Shown: piece by piece, positions 53,872 through 63,162 of the stretch
How the letters are laid out: each line of letters begins with the position of its first letter
How positions within the stretch are numbered: position 1 is the first letter of the stretch
Assembly: GCA_032654645.1 (NCBI GenBank)
Contig: JAULAW010000013.1
Coordinates: 62,001-126,000, forward strand
Origin: CAITJF01 sp032654645
GTDB taxonomy: Bacteria > Pseudomonadota > Gammaproteobacteria > Burkholderiales > Gallionellaceae
DNA length: 64,000 nucleotides
Direction of reading: 5' to 3'
The notes under the pieces: generated by a model
Told to the model about the DNA's origin: nothing
Database searches by the model: none
The model's input: the letters and a program-made list of their open reading frames with translations, nothing else
Made by a program: the position numbers and the translations under genes

Positions 53872-54608
53872 TTACCAAACTCGCCCTATCCCGTAAGCAT
53901 CGTATTGGGAATCAATGCTTACAACCGGCAACTTCTCGGCAAGCGCCTGGGCGATTATCAGGCGGTCAAAAGGATCGCGGTGATGAAACGGCAACGTGGT
54001 CAATTGCGCGGTATGGCTGATTTCGATGGGAAGGATAGTTATATTGTTGTTATGGGGTATTCAGCTAAGTGCTGTGGCTAGCCTCTCCATGGGTGCGAAG
54101 GCACGGAAATATCCAGCGAAGCTGGCGCTTTATGGCGAAGCTTGGCGGACACTGCGAACTCCTGCCCCTCAACTCTGGGCTTGGGATTGGCTACAAGCTC
54201 GCGGAAGGACATAGGATGCATGGAAACGCACTGTTCGATCAGATCGATGTAGGCAGTATCATCTGGAAACCACGCCATAAATTCTGCGTAGTTGCATGGG
54301 TAGTCGACCCCGGCGCGGGCGCGGCAGATCGAACCTGCGGAGTATTTGATTCAATTGCATAATTTCAACATAACAGCACTTAGCTGAATACCCCATTTGT
54401 TGTTCGCAAGTTCACGTTCCATGAATTGCGCGAAGGGTTCTGGCAACACGTATTTTCCCAGCGCGATTTTGATGGCGATTTCCCAATGGCTTGCCGGGCT
54501 CAGATAGAGGATTTCGGTTTGTTCAATGGCGGTTCTGGCTGGGATGCAAAGCCGTTCGTCATCCAGCAAGAACCAAAGAAATGCATGGGTGTCGAGCAGA
54601 AGTTTCAT
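53872..54608 (-). pseudogene. vapC-like PIN toxin split by an inserted element
   Basis: The N-terminal half reads MKLLLDTHAFLWFLLDDERL and then SPASHWEIAIKIALGKYVLPEP; the C-terminal half reads LPFHHRDPFDRLIIAQALAEKL, then DSQYDAYGIGRVW. They fit end to end as one PIN toxin if a 345-bp element (54052-54396) is removed with one copy of TTGTTGTT. The antitoxin overlaps its start (ATGA). The toxin should be inactive. Confidence 0.88.
54052..54396. mobile_element. IS1595-like non-autonomous element (345 bp) with target duplication
   Basis: Ends of 24 bp are perfectly inverted (ATGGGGTATTCAGCTAAGTG...). TTGTTGTT flanks both ends (54044-54051 and 54397-54404), an 8-bp duplication. The interior holds a start of an IS1595-type transposase on the minus strand (YAEFMAWFPDDTAYIDLIEQ), so the element is an internally deleted IS. 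Confidence 0.88.
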
Positions 54609-54826
54609 ACCATGTAGTCTGAGAAATCATCCAGATGATCGTCGTCTTCTTTCAGAATGCTCAAGCGGCCTTTCGCGCTTCCCGGGCGGCGAGCGGGTGA
54701 CATGGCGGATACTGTTGTGGCTGGTTGCAGTCGTACAAGCAGGAATCGCGCGTTTTCTTCCATGCTGATCGGCTCAACGGGCTGAATGCGGCCTTCTTTG
54801 ATGATGGCTTCTACTGCTTGTAACAT
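54605..54826 (-). CDS. Antitoxin of the split vapC
   Basis: The 73-residue protein (AVEAIIKEGRIQPVEPI, then FLLVRLQPATT) fits a VapB/DUF2281-like antitoxin. It overlaps the toxin start by ATGA. It is now without its toxin. The tail (DDDHLDDFSDYMV) is acidic and would wrap the toxin. Confidence 0.75.
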   Translation of the reverse strand: MLQAVEAIIKEGRIQPVEPISMEENARFLLVRLQPATTVSAMSPARRPGSAKGRLSILKEDDDHLDDFSDYMV

Positions 54827-54905
54827 GGCGACTCCTGATTTAGGATTTCTGGGGTTATCCTACCGAATTTGTTCCGATTACGCCAGCACTAGCCTTATCC
54901 AATGT

Positions 54906-56434
54906 GGTATGAGCCTGAAGGAGGGCTGTATTTCCAACGAGGAATGAGCCTGAAGCGAAGAATCTGAGGTCGATTGAAGGAGTGGGTTGATCATTGCAAG
55001 GATGATGATCAACATGAACGAAACACGGCTTTGCACGATAGAACAGATTGAGCAATTTCTTGGTGGCTGCCTCCAGATTGAATTCACCAAGTCTGGTGAC
55101 GACAGCGAACGCTATGAGCACATCAGTCGCGTGCTCAAACGCTTTGACTATCCCAAGCAGGGCAAGCGAGAGAAAGGTGTGCTGCTGAAGTACCTGCAAG
55201 TCACCAGCGGCTACAGCCGCGCGCAGGTCACACGCCTGGTCACGCAGTGGTTCACAAACCGCTTGGCTACCGTACCCCTGTCCAAACGCTACCGTGCGCC
55301 TGCTGCCCCTTTTGCGCGCAAATACACGGCTATCGATATCGCGCTTCTCGCAGAGATGGACAAGGCCAATGAGGACGTGTGTGGCCCGGCCATTGCGCAC
55401 CTCTTGCAGCGCGCTTACAGCGTCTATGGTGACGCGCGCTATGAGCGGGTGTCCGGCCTGTCGGTTTCGCACCTGTACAACCTGCGCAAAAGCTCGGGCT
55501 ATCAAGCCTTGCGGGTGGTTTTCACCAAGACTAATCCGGTGTGCAATCACATCGGGGTACGCAAAGTACCACGCCCCAAAGGGCGGGTTGGGTTTGTGCG
55601 CATCGACACCGTCCACCAAGGCGATCTTGACGGCATCAAAGGCGTGTATCACATCACCTGCGTTGACGAGGTCAGCCAGTGGCAGGTCGAGGCGTGCGTG
55701 CAGGGTATTAGCGAGGCATTTTTGTTGCCCGTGCTGGAGTTGGTGATCGAACAGTTCCCGTTTGTAATTATGGGGTTTCACTCGGACAACGGCTCCGAGT
55801 ACATCAATGGCCCGGTGGCTGCGATCCTTGAGAAGCTGCGCATCGAGCAAACCAAATCTCGCTCGCGCCACAGCAACGATAACGCGCTGGCCGAGAGCAA
55901 GAATGCCAGTGTGGTGCGCAAGCACATGGGCTTCGAACATATCCCCCAGAAGTACGCCAAACCCATCAATGAGTTCTATCAGGAAACGTTCAATCCGTGG
56001 CTCAACTTTCACCGCCCGTGCATGTTTGCAACCGAGATCATTAGCCCCAAGGGCAAGATCGTCAAACGCTATAAAGACGAGGATGTGAAGACTCCGCTGG
56101 AATGCTTGGTGCTGTTGAGTGTGAAGGGTTTAGTCACGCTCAAAGAGGGCATCACTCTGGACGCATTGCAGGCGCAGGCGAAGTCCGAAACAGACTTGGC
56201 AGCAGCACAGGAAATGCAGCGCGCCAAGAGTGATTTATTTGCAAGTTTTCAAAAACAAAAACGCCGGGCATAACCGATCGGAAAACAACACCGGAAAAGC
56301 ACCAATTCTTGAGACTAAAATCATTAGAAAATAAACTCAAAACCGACTGGCAAAAATCCATTAAACTTAACTTTTAAACCCGACCAACCCGCACAAACAA
56401 ATCACCCAGATCGTCGCCGCTTCAGGCTCATACC
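54906..56434. mobile_element. Insertion sequence with rve/DDE transposase
   Basis: GGTATGAGCCTGAAG at 54906-54920 and its complement at 56420-56434 form a 15-bp inverted end pair. An extra ATGAGCCTGAAGCGAAG follows the left end. One transposase gene lies between. The exact tips are not fixed. Confidence 0.65.
55014..56273 (+). CDS. Integrase-core (DDE) transposase
   Basis: The 419-residue protein has an N-terminal HTH region (SGYSRAQVTRLVTQWF) and an rve-type catalytic core: D in FVRIDTVHQGD, D in GFHSDNGSEYIN and E in NDNALAESKNASVVR. It is intact. I use the ATG at 55014 with AAGGAT upstream; a TTG at 54987 is also in frame. Family placement (IS481/IS3-like) is tentative. Confidence 0.82.
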   Translation: MNETRLCTIEQIEQFLGGCLQIEFTKSGDDSERYEHISRVLKRFDYPKQGKREKGVLLKYLQVTSGYSRAQVTRLVTQWFTNRLATVPLSKRYRAPAAPFARKYTAIDIALLAEMDKANEDVCGPAIAHLLQRAYSVYGDARYERVSGLSVSHLYNLRKSSGYQALRVVFTKTNPVCNHIGVRKVPRPKGRVGFVRIDTVHQGDLDGIKGVYHITCVDEVSQWQVEACVQGISEAFLLPVLELVIEQFPFVIMGFHSDNGSEYINGPVAAILEKLRIEQTKSRSRHSNDNALAESKNASVVRKHMGFEHIPQKYAKPINEFYQETFNPWLNFHRPCMFATEIISPKGKIVKRYKDEDVKTPLECLVLLSVKGLVTLKEGITLDALQAQAKSETDLAAAQEMQRAKSDLFASFQKQKRRA

Positions 56435-56473
56435 TGAATTGGAAAATACTGCACTGCACGTAGCCAAAGCCCC

Positions 56474-56532
56474 CGTAGCGTGCGCTATGCGCTCGATATT
56501 GTTTGGAGTCGTGCGCATAGCGCACGCTACGC
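56474..56532. repeat. GTAGCGTGCGCTATGCGC palindrome
   Basis: Arms GTAGCGTGCGCTATGCGC and GCGCATAGCGCACGCTAC flank ATATTG text. It lies just past the odhB end. Confidence 0.8.
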
Positions 56533-56550
56533 TTGTTAACGGCAAAGCAT

Positions 56551-57792
56551 CTACAAGTCCAGCAACACCCGCCCCGGATACTCCAGCGCTTCCTTGACCG
56601 CAACCAAAAACATCACCGCTTCGCGGCCATCAATGATGCGGTGGTCGTAGGACAGCGCAAGATAATTCATCGGGCGGATCACCACCTGGCCGTTTTCCGC
56701 GACCGGACGATCTTTCGTCGCATGGATACCGAGTATCGCGCTCTGCGGCGGGTTGATGATCGGGGTGGAGAGCATGGAGCCGTATACGCCGCCGTTGGAA
56801 ATGGAGAACGTGCCGCCGGTGAGCTCTTCCATGGTCAGCTTGCCGTCCTTGGCGCGCGCGGCGAAATCGGCGATTTGTTTTTCGATGTCGGCGAAGGACA
56901 ATTTATCGGCGTCGCGGATGATAGGCACCACCAGGCCGCGCTCGCTGCCGATCGCCATGCCGATGTCGAAATAGCCGTGGTAGATGATGTCGGTGCCATC
57001 CACCGAGGCATTGACGATGGGAAATTTCTGTAGCGCCAGCACCACCGCCTTGACGAAGAAAGCGGAGAAGCCGAGCTTTATGCCGTGCTTCTTCTCGAAC
57101 GCATCCTTGTATTTGTTGCGCAGGTCGATCACCGGCTGCATGTTGACTTCGTTGAAGGTGGTCAGGATCGCGGCGTTTTGTTGCGATTGCAGCAGGCGTT
57201 CGGCGATGCGCTGGCGGATGCGCGTCATCGGGACGCGCTGCTCTACTCGCCCTCCGGCGATACTGGTCGAATTTACCCCATCCCCGCCCCAGCCCTCCCC
57301 TTGAAGGGGAGGGAGTGTAGGCTCTCCCCCTTTCAAGGGGGGAGTTGGAGGGGGGATGGGGGAAGGTTTGGATTCTTGCATCGCATTCAGCACATCTTCT
57401 TTGGTGACGCGACCGCTGCGTCCGCTGCCTTGCAAATTGCCGGCATCAATCTCATGTTCGCGAGCCAGTTTGCGCACCGAAGGCGGTACTGCGGAACTGG
57501 TTGCTGCGTGTGGTGCAGCAGTTTGTGCAACCGCCGCCTCAGTATTCAGCAGTGCGATCACCTCGTTGCTGGTCACACTTTCGCCATCCCGTTTGAGGAT
57601 TTTTGTCAGCACACCTGACTTGCTCGCGGGTAATTCCAGCACCACTTTGTCGGTCTCGACATCAATCAGGTTCTCTCCCTCCACCACTGCCTCGCCCACC
57701 TGTTTGTGCCAGGATAGCAACGTGGCTTCGGAAACCGATTCGGAGAGTTGCGGAACCCGAACTTCAATCGTGCTGCCTTCAGTGATGCTCAT
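56551..57792 (-). CDS. odhB: Dihydrolipoyl succinyltransferase (E2 of 2-oxoglutarate dehydrogenase)
   Basis: The 413-residue E2 has a lipoyl domain with the Lys at about 49 (DVETDKVVLEL), an E3-binding domain (about 104-140, PSVRKLAREHEIDAGNLQG) and the catalytic domain with SYDHRIIDGREAV. The linker from about 143-172 (SPIPPPTPPLKGGE then PPLQGEGWGGDG) is the translation of a dispersed CCCTCCCC palindrome. odhA overlaps by 14 bp. No lpd follows; an IS lies downstream. Confidence 0.95.
   Translation of the reverse strand: MSITEGSTIEVRVPQLSESVSEATLLSWHKQVGEAVVEGENLIDVETDKVVLELPASKSGVLTKILKRDGESVTSNEVIALLNTEAAVAQTAAPHAATSSAVPPSVRKLAREHEIDAGNLQGSGRSGRVTKEDVLNAMQESKPSPIPPPTPPLKGGEPTLPPLQGEGWGGDGVNSTSIAGGRVEQRVPMTRIRQRIAERLLQSQQNAAILTTFNEVNMQPVIDLRNKYKDAFEKKHGIKLGFSAFFVKAVVLALQKFPIVNASVDGTDIIYHGYFDIGMAIGSERGLVVPIIRDADKLSFADIEKQIADFAARAKDGKLTMEELTGGTFSISNGGVYGSMLSTPIINPPQSAILGIHATKDRPVAENGQVVIRPMNYLALSYDHRIIDGREAVMFLVAVKEALEYPGRVLLDL
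57285..57365. repeat. CCCTCCCCTTGAAGGGGAGGG insert in odhB
   Basis: Two hairpins (CCCTCCCCTT/AAGGGGAGGG and CTCCCCCTTT/AAGGGGGGAG) form the inter-domain linker in frame. Confidence 0.85.
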
Positions 57793-60718
57793 GGTGTATT
57801 GCTCCCGGATTAGGTTTATTGTCGAGATCGCTGCGGAAGGCGGCTTCGATCACCGCCTTCTGTTGTTCCTGGTGCACCGCCAGATAACCGGCAGCGGGCG
57901 CGGCGGATGAAGGGCGCAGCGCGTAATCGAGGCGCATGCCGGGGCGCAAATGGCGCAACAGATAATGCTGGATGCGATGCCACGCGCCCTGATTGCCAGG
58001 CTCTTCCTGGCACCACACCACCTCTGTGGCATTTGGATAAGCGGCAACCTGCGCGGTGAAAGCATCGTGCGGGAACGGGTATAGCTGTTCGATGCGGATA
58101 ATCGCCATGTCCTGTATGCCCTTGGTGCGGCGCGCGGCGAGCAGGTCGTAATGCACCTTGCCGCTGCACGCGATGATGCGGCGCACCTTGTTGGGATGGA
58201 GAGAAGCTTGCTGCGCGACATCGGATCGCCCAATAAGTTGTGCTCCTACATCGCAGGCATCCACGTCCGGAATCACTGTCTGAAATTTTCCCTGCGCCAA
58301 TTCAATGATCGGTGAAGCAGCGTCCTTGCTGCGCAGCAGGCTTTTAGGTGTGAATACGATCAGCGGCTTGCGATACGGGCGCAACATCTGGCGGCGCAAC
58401 AAGTGGAACATCTGCGCCGACGTGGAAGGGATGCACACCTGAATGTTGTAGTCTGCGCACAATTGCAAATAGCGCTCGATGCGCCCGGAGGAATGCTCCG
58501 CGCCCTGCCCCTCGTAGCCATGCGGCAGCAGCAGCACCAGCCCGCACATCCTGCCCCACTTCACTTCGCCGGATGCGATGAACTGGTCGATCACCACTTG
58601 CGCGCCGTTGGCAAAATCGCCGAACTGCGCTTCCCATAGCACCAGCGAATTCGGGTCGGCTGTGGCATAGCCATATTCAAAGCCCAGCACCGCTTCTTCG
58701 GATAGCAACGAGTCGATCGCGATAAAATCTGCCTGGCCGGGCGCGAGGTGCTGCAAGGGCGTGTACGCCCCCTCATGACTTTCCTTGCGATTCTGGTCAT
58801 GCCAAGTAGCGTGGCGATGAAAGAATGTGCCGCGCTGGCTATCCTGCCCGCTTAACCTCACCGGATAGCCTTCAGTCAACAGCGTGGCATACGCGAGGTT
58901 CTCCGCCATCCCCCAATCCAGCGGCAACTCGCCGCGCGCCATCGCGATGCGGTCATCGACAACTTTCTGCACGCGGGTGTGCAGCGTAAAATTTTCCGGT
59001 GCGGTGGTCAGCGGCGCCGCCAGCTTCTGCAAACGTTCCAGCGGCACGGCGGTATCAACCGCCACATCCCATGCAATGTCGTGCTGGAACGGTGTCCAGT
59101 CGACAATATTCTTATCCCGTTTTTCCTTGTCCGAATTAGCCAGCGCAGGCTGGATCGAATTCCGCCCCTCGCCCATAGCCTTGCGGTAAGAGGCAATCAT
59201 CGCATCCGCTTCTTCTGCCTGAATCACGCCCTGCTCCGCCAGGCGCTGCGCATACACCGCACGCGTGCCGGGGTGCTGGCGGATGAAACGGTACATAAAT
59301 GGCTGGGTGACCAATGGTTCGTCCTGCTCGTTGTGGCCCAATTTGCGGAAACACACCAGGTCGATCACCACATCCTTGTTGAATTTCATGCGGTAATCCA
59401 GCGCGATTTCGGTAATCAGCAATACCGCATCTGGATCATCCGCGTTCACGTGGAAAATCGGCGCGTCGATCATTTTCGCCACGTCGCTGCAATAGGTGCT
59501 GGAACGCGTGTCGCGCGAATCGGATGCGGTGAAACCGATCTGATTGTTGATGACGATATGCACTGTGCCGCCGGTGTAATATCCGCGCGTCTGCGACATA
59601 CCCAGCGTTTCCATCACTACCCCCTGCCCGGCAAAAGCCGCGTCGCCGTGCAACAGGATTGACAATACTTTCGAACCGCTAAAGTCCTTGCGGCGATGCT
59701 GGCGCGCGCGCACCGAACCTTCCACCACCGGGTTGACGATTTCCAGGTGCGATGGGTTGAACGCCAAAACGACATGCAACGCACCGCCCGGTGTGCCAAT
59801 ATCGGACGAAAAACCCTGGTGGTACTTCACATCACCCGAGGTCAGATGCTCGGCATGAATGCCTTCAAATTCGGCGAACAACATGGATGGCTGTTTGCCG
59901 AGTATGTTCACCAGCACATTCAGCCGCCCGCGGTGCGCCATGCCGAGTATTGCTTCCTGCACACCCTGTTCGCCCGCACGTTGCAGCAGATGATCGAGCA
60001 ACGGGATCAGCGTCTCGCCACCTTCCAGCGAGAAGCGTTTTTGCCCGACATACTTGGTATGCAGATAACGTTCCAGCGTCTCTGCGGCAGTCAGCCGTTC
60101 CAGAGTGCGGCGGCGCATCGCAGCATCATAGCCGGCTATTCCGCGCACGCTTTCCAGGCGATCCTGTATCCAGCATTTCTGCGCCACATCGCTGATGTAC
60201 ATGTATTCCGCACCGATGCTGCCGCAATAAGTCTGGCGCAACAGCTTAAGGGTTTCACGCAAGGTCATGCGCGCGCCACCCAGTGAACCGGTGTCAAAGG
60301 AGGTATCCATGTCGGTTTCGCCCAAGCCATAGTGCGCCTGATCAAGCTCGGCAATCACCGGTTTGGCGTAACGATTGAGCGGATCGAGATCGGCGACACG
60401 CACACCAAGAAAACGATACGCATTGATGAGCTGCAACACACTTACTTGCTTGCGTTCAAAATCGGCATCCGGCGATGCCGTATTAGCGGCGGGCACTTTC
60501 GGCAGTGCCGCAAAGGCGCGCTGGATGGCGCTGTGCGGCACGTCATTTGCGCCATTTGCTGCGGGTAGCAGCGCATCAAAATAATTGCGCCACTCGCCCG
60601 GCACGCTACTGGCATCGGCCAGATAATTCTCGTACAACCCCTCGATGAACGGCGCGTTCGCACCGAACAGCGGTGAGCTGCCCTGCATCAATTGCATGAA
60701 ACTAGCGGGGTCGTTCAA
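57779..60718 (-). CDS. odhA: 2-oxoglutarate dehydrogenase E1
   Basis: The 979-residue thiamine-dependent E1 has AHRGRLNVLVNILGK, GDAAFAGQGVVMETL (TPP motif) and FEYGYATADPNSLVLWEAQFGDFANGAQVV. About residues 823-838 (DVGAQLIGRSDVAQQ) form an insertion before PNKVRRIIACSGK, matching one arm of the TGTAGGAGC repeat. Its ATG overlaps the gltA stop (ATGA), and its stop overlaps odhB. Confidence 0.96.
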   Translation of the reverse strand: MNDPASFMQLMQGSSPLFGANAPFIEGLYENYLADASSVPGEWRNYFDALLPAANGANDVPHSAIQRAFAALPKVPAANTASPDADFERKQVSVLQLINAYRFLGVRVADLDPLNRYAKPVIAELDQAHYGLGETDMDTSFDTGSLGGARMTLRETLKLLRQTYCGSIGAEYMYISDVAQKCWIQDRLESVRGIAGYDAAMRRRTLERLTAAETLERYLHTKYVGQKRFSLEGGETLIPLLDHLLQRAGEQGVQEAILGMAHRGRLNVLVNILGKQPSMLFAEFEGIHAEHLTSGDVKYHQGFSSDIGTPGGALHVVLAFNPSHLEIVNPVVEGSVRARQHRRKDFSGSKVLSILLHGDAAFAGQGVVMETLGMSQTRGYYTGGTVHIVINNQIGFTASDSRDTRSSTYCSDVAKMIDAPIFHVNADDPDAVLLITEIALDYRMKFNKDVVIDLVCFRKLGHNEQDEPLVTQPFMYRFIRQHPGTRAVYAQRLAEQGVIQAEEADAMIASYRKAMGEGRNSIQPALANSDKEKRDKNIVDWTPFQHDIAWDVAVDTAVPLERLQKLAAPLTTAPENFTLHTRVQKVVDDRIAMARGELPLDWGMAENLAYATLLTEGYPVRLSGQDSQRGTFFHRHATWHDQNRKESHEGAYTPLQHLAPGQADFIAIDSLLSEEAVLGFEYGYATADPNSLVLWEAQFGDFANGAQVVIDQFIASGEVKWGRMCGLVLLLPHGYEGQGAEHSSGRIERYLQLCADYNIQVCIPSTSAQMFHLLRRQMLRPYRKPLIVFTPKSLLRSKDAASPIIELAQGKFQTVIPDVDACDVGAQLIGRSDVAQQASLHPNKVRRIIACSGKVHYDLLAARRTKGIQDMAIIRIEQLYPFPHDAFTAQVAAYPNATEVVWCQEEPGNQGAWHRIQHYLLRHLRPGMRLDYALRPSSAAPAAGYLAVHQEQQKAVIEAAFRSDLDNKPNPGAIHHEHH
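58214..58250. repeat. TGTAGGAGC repeat arm inside odhA
   Basis: On the minus strand TGTAGGAGCACAACTTATTG then GGCGATC agrees with the 20087 repeat over 27 bases with three changes. It is in frame. Confidence 0.8.
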
Positions 60719-62001
60719 CGCTGCCCCACTGGCACAAAATCGCGCCGCGTCGCACCGAGGTAAAGCTGGCGCGGGCGGCCTATCTTGTGTTGCGTATCAG
60801 CGATCATTTCGTTCCATTGCGAAATCCATCCCACGGTGCGCGCCACGGCAAAAATCACGGTGAACATATTGACTGGTATGCCCAGCGCGCGCAGCACAAT
60901 ACCGGAATAAAAATCCACGTTCGGATACAGCTTGTGCTCGATGAAATACGGGTCGCTCAAGGCAACGCGCTCCAGTTCCATCGCCAGTTCAAACAGCTTG
61001 TGGTTTTCCAGCTTGAGTTCCGCCAGCACTTCATAACAAGTCTGGCGCATCACGGTGGCGCGGGGATCCATGTTCTTGTAAACGCGATGGCCGAAGCCCA
61101 TCAGCCGGTATTTTTTATCCTTTACACCCTGCACATATTCAGCCACACGCGAAATATCGCCGACTTCTTCCAGCATTTTCAGCGCGGCCTCGTTTGCGCC
61201 ACCGTGCGCCGGGCCCCACAGCGCGGCGATACCGGAAGCGATACAGGCAAACGGGTTTGCTCCGCTCGAACCGGCCAGGCGCACCGTGGAGGTGGAAGCG
61301 TTCTGCTCATGGTCGGCGTGCAGGATGAGAATGCGATCCAGCGCGCGCACCAGCACCGGGTTGGGCTCGTAATCTTCAGCCGGGGTGCCGAACATCATGT
61401 ACATGAAATTCTCCGCGTAGCCGAATTTGTTTTTCGGATACATGAACGGGGCGCCGGTGTAATACTTGTGCGCCATCGCCGCCAAGGTCGGCACTTTCGC
61501 CAACATGCGCATCGCGGAAATCTCGCGGTGGCGTGGATCGTTGATGTCCAGAGAATCGTGATAGAACGCCGACAGCGCGCCCACCACGCCGACCATCACC
61601 GCCATCGGGTGCGCATCGCGGCGGAAGCCGGAGAAGAAACGCGCAATCTGCTCGTGCACCATGGTGTGGTGCGTAACGATGTCTTTGAATTCGGCTTCCT
61701 GCGCGGCATCCGGCAATTCGCCGTTCAGCAGCAGGTAGCATACTTCAAGAAAATCGGAATGCTCCGCCAGCTGCTCGATCGGGTAGCCCCGGTAATAGAG
61801 CAACCCGGCATCGCCGTCGATAAAGGTGATTGCCGAAGTGCAACTCGCCGTGGCGAAAAACGCCGGATCGTAAGTGAACATCCCGAGCTTGGCGATGTTG
61901 TGGATATCGAGCACATCCGATCCCAGCGTGCCGGACAGTATCGGCAATTCCACGCTGCGCCCGTCATCCAGGGTCAGCGTTGCAACGCGTTTGTTATCCA
62001 T
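60715..62001 (-). CDS. gltA: Citrate synthase
   Basis: The 428-residue enzyme condenses acetyl-CoA and oxaloacetate. Visible: ILHADHEQNASTSTVR, GPAHGGANEAALKML, MGFGHRVYKNMDPRA, and the Asp in DFYSGIVLRALGIP. The ATG at 62001 has GGAGG upstream; the longer frame from 62097 covers a repeat. It heads an overlapping operon gltA-odhA-odhB. Confidence 0.97.
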   Translation of the reverse strand: MDNKRVATLTLDDGRSVELPILSGTLGSDVLDIHNIAKLGMFTYDPAFFATASCTSAITFIDGDAGLLYYRGYPIEQLAEHSDFLEVCYLLLNGELPDAAQEAEFKDIVTHHTMVHEQIARFFSGFRRDAHPMAVMVGVVGALSAFYHDSLDINDPRHREISAMRMLAKVPTLAAMAHKYYTGAPFMYPKNKFGYAENFMYMMFGTPAEDYEPNPVLVRALDRILILHADHEQNASTSTVRLAGSSGANPFACIASGIAALWGPAHGGANEAALKMLEEVGDISRVAEYVQGVKDKKYRLMGFGHRVYKNMDPRATVMRQTCYEVLAELKLENHKLFELAMELERVALSDPYFIEHKLYPNVDFYSGIVLRALGIPVNMFTVIFAVARTVGWISQWNEMIADTQHKIGRPRQLYLGATRRDFVPVGQR

Positions 62002-62016
62002 AATTTTCCTCCCATG

Positions 62017-62117
62017 TAGGTGCGAATTCATTCGCACATCTCGTTTCGTGCGAATGGCGTTGCATAGCCATTCCACTATATTGCCAAAAGACGGCAAGCA
62101 AGTGGCTGGTTAAATTC
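62017..62117. repeat. Composite repeat: GTAGGTGCGAATTCATTC arm plus reverse stem-loop copy
   Basis: TGTAGGTGCGAATTCATTCG of the 19482 family is followed by a reverse copy of the stem-loop family (CCATTCCACTATATTGCC...GGCAAGCAAGTGGCTGG). A mosaic of two families. Confidence 0.75.
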
Positions 62118-62128
62118 GCACCAACCAC

Positions 62129-62362
62129 TCAAACCGCCCTGACCTTCTCCAGCAACGCTCTCTGTTCGCTTTGCGCCACCTCTTTCCTGCCCGCAATCAT
62201 ATCCCAGAGCACCGTATCGGGCATATCCAGCAGCACATCAAATGCGGCCTGCTGCGCCTCATCCAGCCCCAAGTAATGCTGATCGACGAAACGTCCAAGC
62301 ACAATGTCCAACTCCAGTAATCCGCGCCGACAGCGCCAGCGTATGCGGTCGAGTTCTTTCAT
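62129..62362 (-). CDS. sdhE: Succinate dehydrogenase assembly factor SdhE
   Basis: The 77-residue protein has the RGxxE motif (RRGLLELDIVLGRFV) and a helical body (YLGLDEAQQAAFDVLLDMPDTVLWDMI). It helps attach FAD to SdhA. It is behind sdhB. Confidence 0.93.
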   Translation of the reverse strand: MKELDRIRWRCRRGLLELDIVLGRFVDQHYLGLDEAQQAAFDVLLDMPDTVLWDMIAGRKEVAQSEQRALLEKVRAV

Positions 62363-62466
62363 GAGGGCCTCCGCGCAATGTCACCCAAGAAGCCATACAA
62401 AGGAAACCTCTCCCGCCTTAGGGGCACTTAGCGGAGGAACATGGGCTGAGGAGGAGTAAATATGGC

Positions 62467-63162
62467 TCATACAGCGCGTTTCACCATCAAATTTTTTATT
62501 TTTCCGATGGCTGCGGTGGGGTTCAATTCCTTGGGGCACACGTCCACACAGTTCATGATGGTATGGCAGCGAAACAGGCGATACGGATCCTCCAGGTTAT
62601 CCAGCCGCTCACTGGTAACTTGATCGCGGCTATCGGCAATGAAGCGGTAGGCTTGCAACAAACCGGCCGGGCCGACGAATTTATCCGGGTTCCACCAGAA
62701 TGAAGGGCAAGACGTGGTGCAGCACGCGCACAGGATGCATTCGTACAGGCCGTCCAGCTCGGCGCGTTGCTCCGGTGATTGCAGCCGTTCGGTTTCCGGT
62801 GGCGGATCATTGTTCACCAGATATGGCTTGATTGAATGGTATTGCTTGAAGAACTGCGTCATATCCACGATCAGGTCGCGGATCACTGGCAAGCCCGGCA
62901 ACGGGCGCAGCTCGATAGGTTGCTTCAGGCTGGACAGCGGCGTTATGCAAGCCAGCCCGTTACGCCCGTTGATGTTCATCGCGTCTGAACCGCACACGCC
63001 CTCGCGGCAGGATTTGCGCAAGCTCAGGCTATCGTCCTGTTCCTTGATGAGCAGCAGCGCATCCAACAGCATCTTGTCACCCGCCTCGATGTCCAGCTCG
63101 TAATCCTGCATGGTTGGCTGGGTGTCGGTTTCCGGGTTGTAACGGTAAATCCTGAATTTCAT
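62467..63162 (-). CDS. sdhB: Succinate dehydrogenase iron-sulfur subunit
   Basis: The 231-residue subunit has the 2Fe-2S cysteines (SCREGVCGSDAMNING, LACIT), the 4Fe-4S motif CILCACCTTSCP and the 3Fe-4S site CHTIMNCVDVCPKELNP. It transfers electrons from FAD to quinone. No sdhA, sdhC or sdhD is upstream; instead a divergent gene starts 312 bp away. SdhA must be encoded elsewhere. Confidence 0.96.
   Translation of the reverse strand: MKFRIYRYNPETDTQPTMQDYELDIEAGDKMLLDALLLIKEQDDSLSLRKSCREGVCGSDAMNINGRNGLACITPLSSLKQPIELRPLPGLPVIRDLIVDMTQFFKQYHSIKPYLVNNDPPPETERLQSPEQRAELDGLYECILCACCTTSCPSFWWNPDKFVGPAGLLQAYRFIADSRDQVTSERLDNLEDPYRLFRCHTIMNCVDVCPKELNPTAAIGKIKNLMVKRAV

Noticed and set aside
54052..54396. 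Invertible DNA switch in vapC
   Set aside because: The inverted repeats are better explained as ends of an IS1595-like element because an 8-bp target duplication flanks them and an internal transposase fragment is present.
54855..56012. Minus-strand frame of 385 codons opposite the transposase
   Set aside because: Antisense of an intact DDE transposase.
60787..62019. Plus-strand frame of 410 codons opposite gltA
   Set aside because: His/Arg-rich shadow of the citrate synthase gene.
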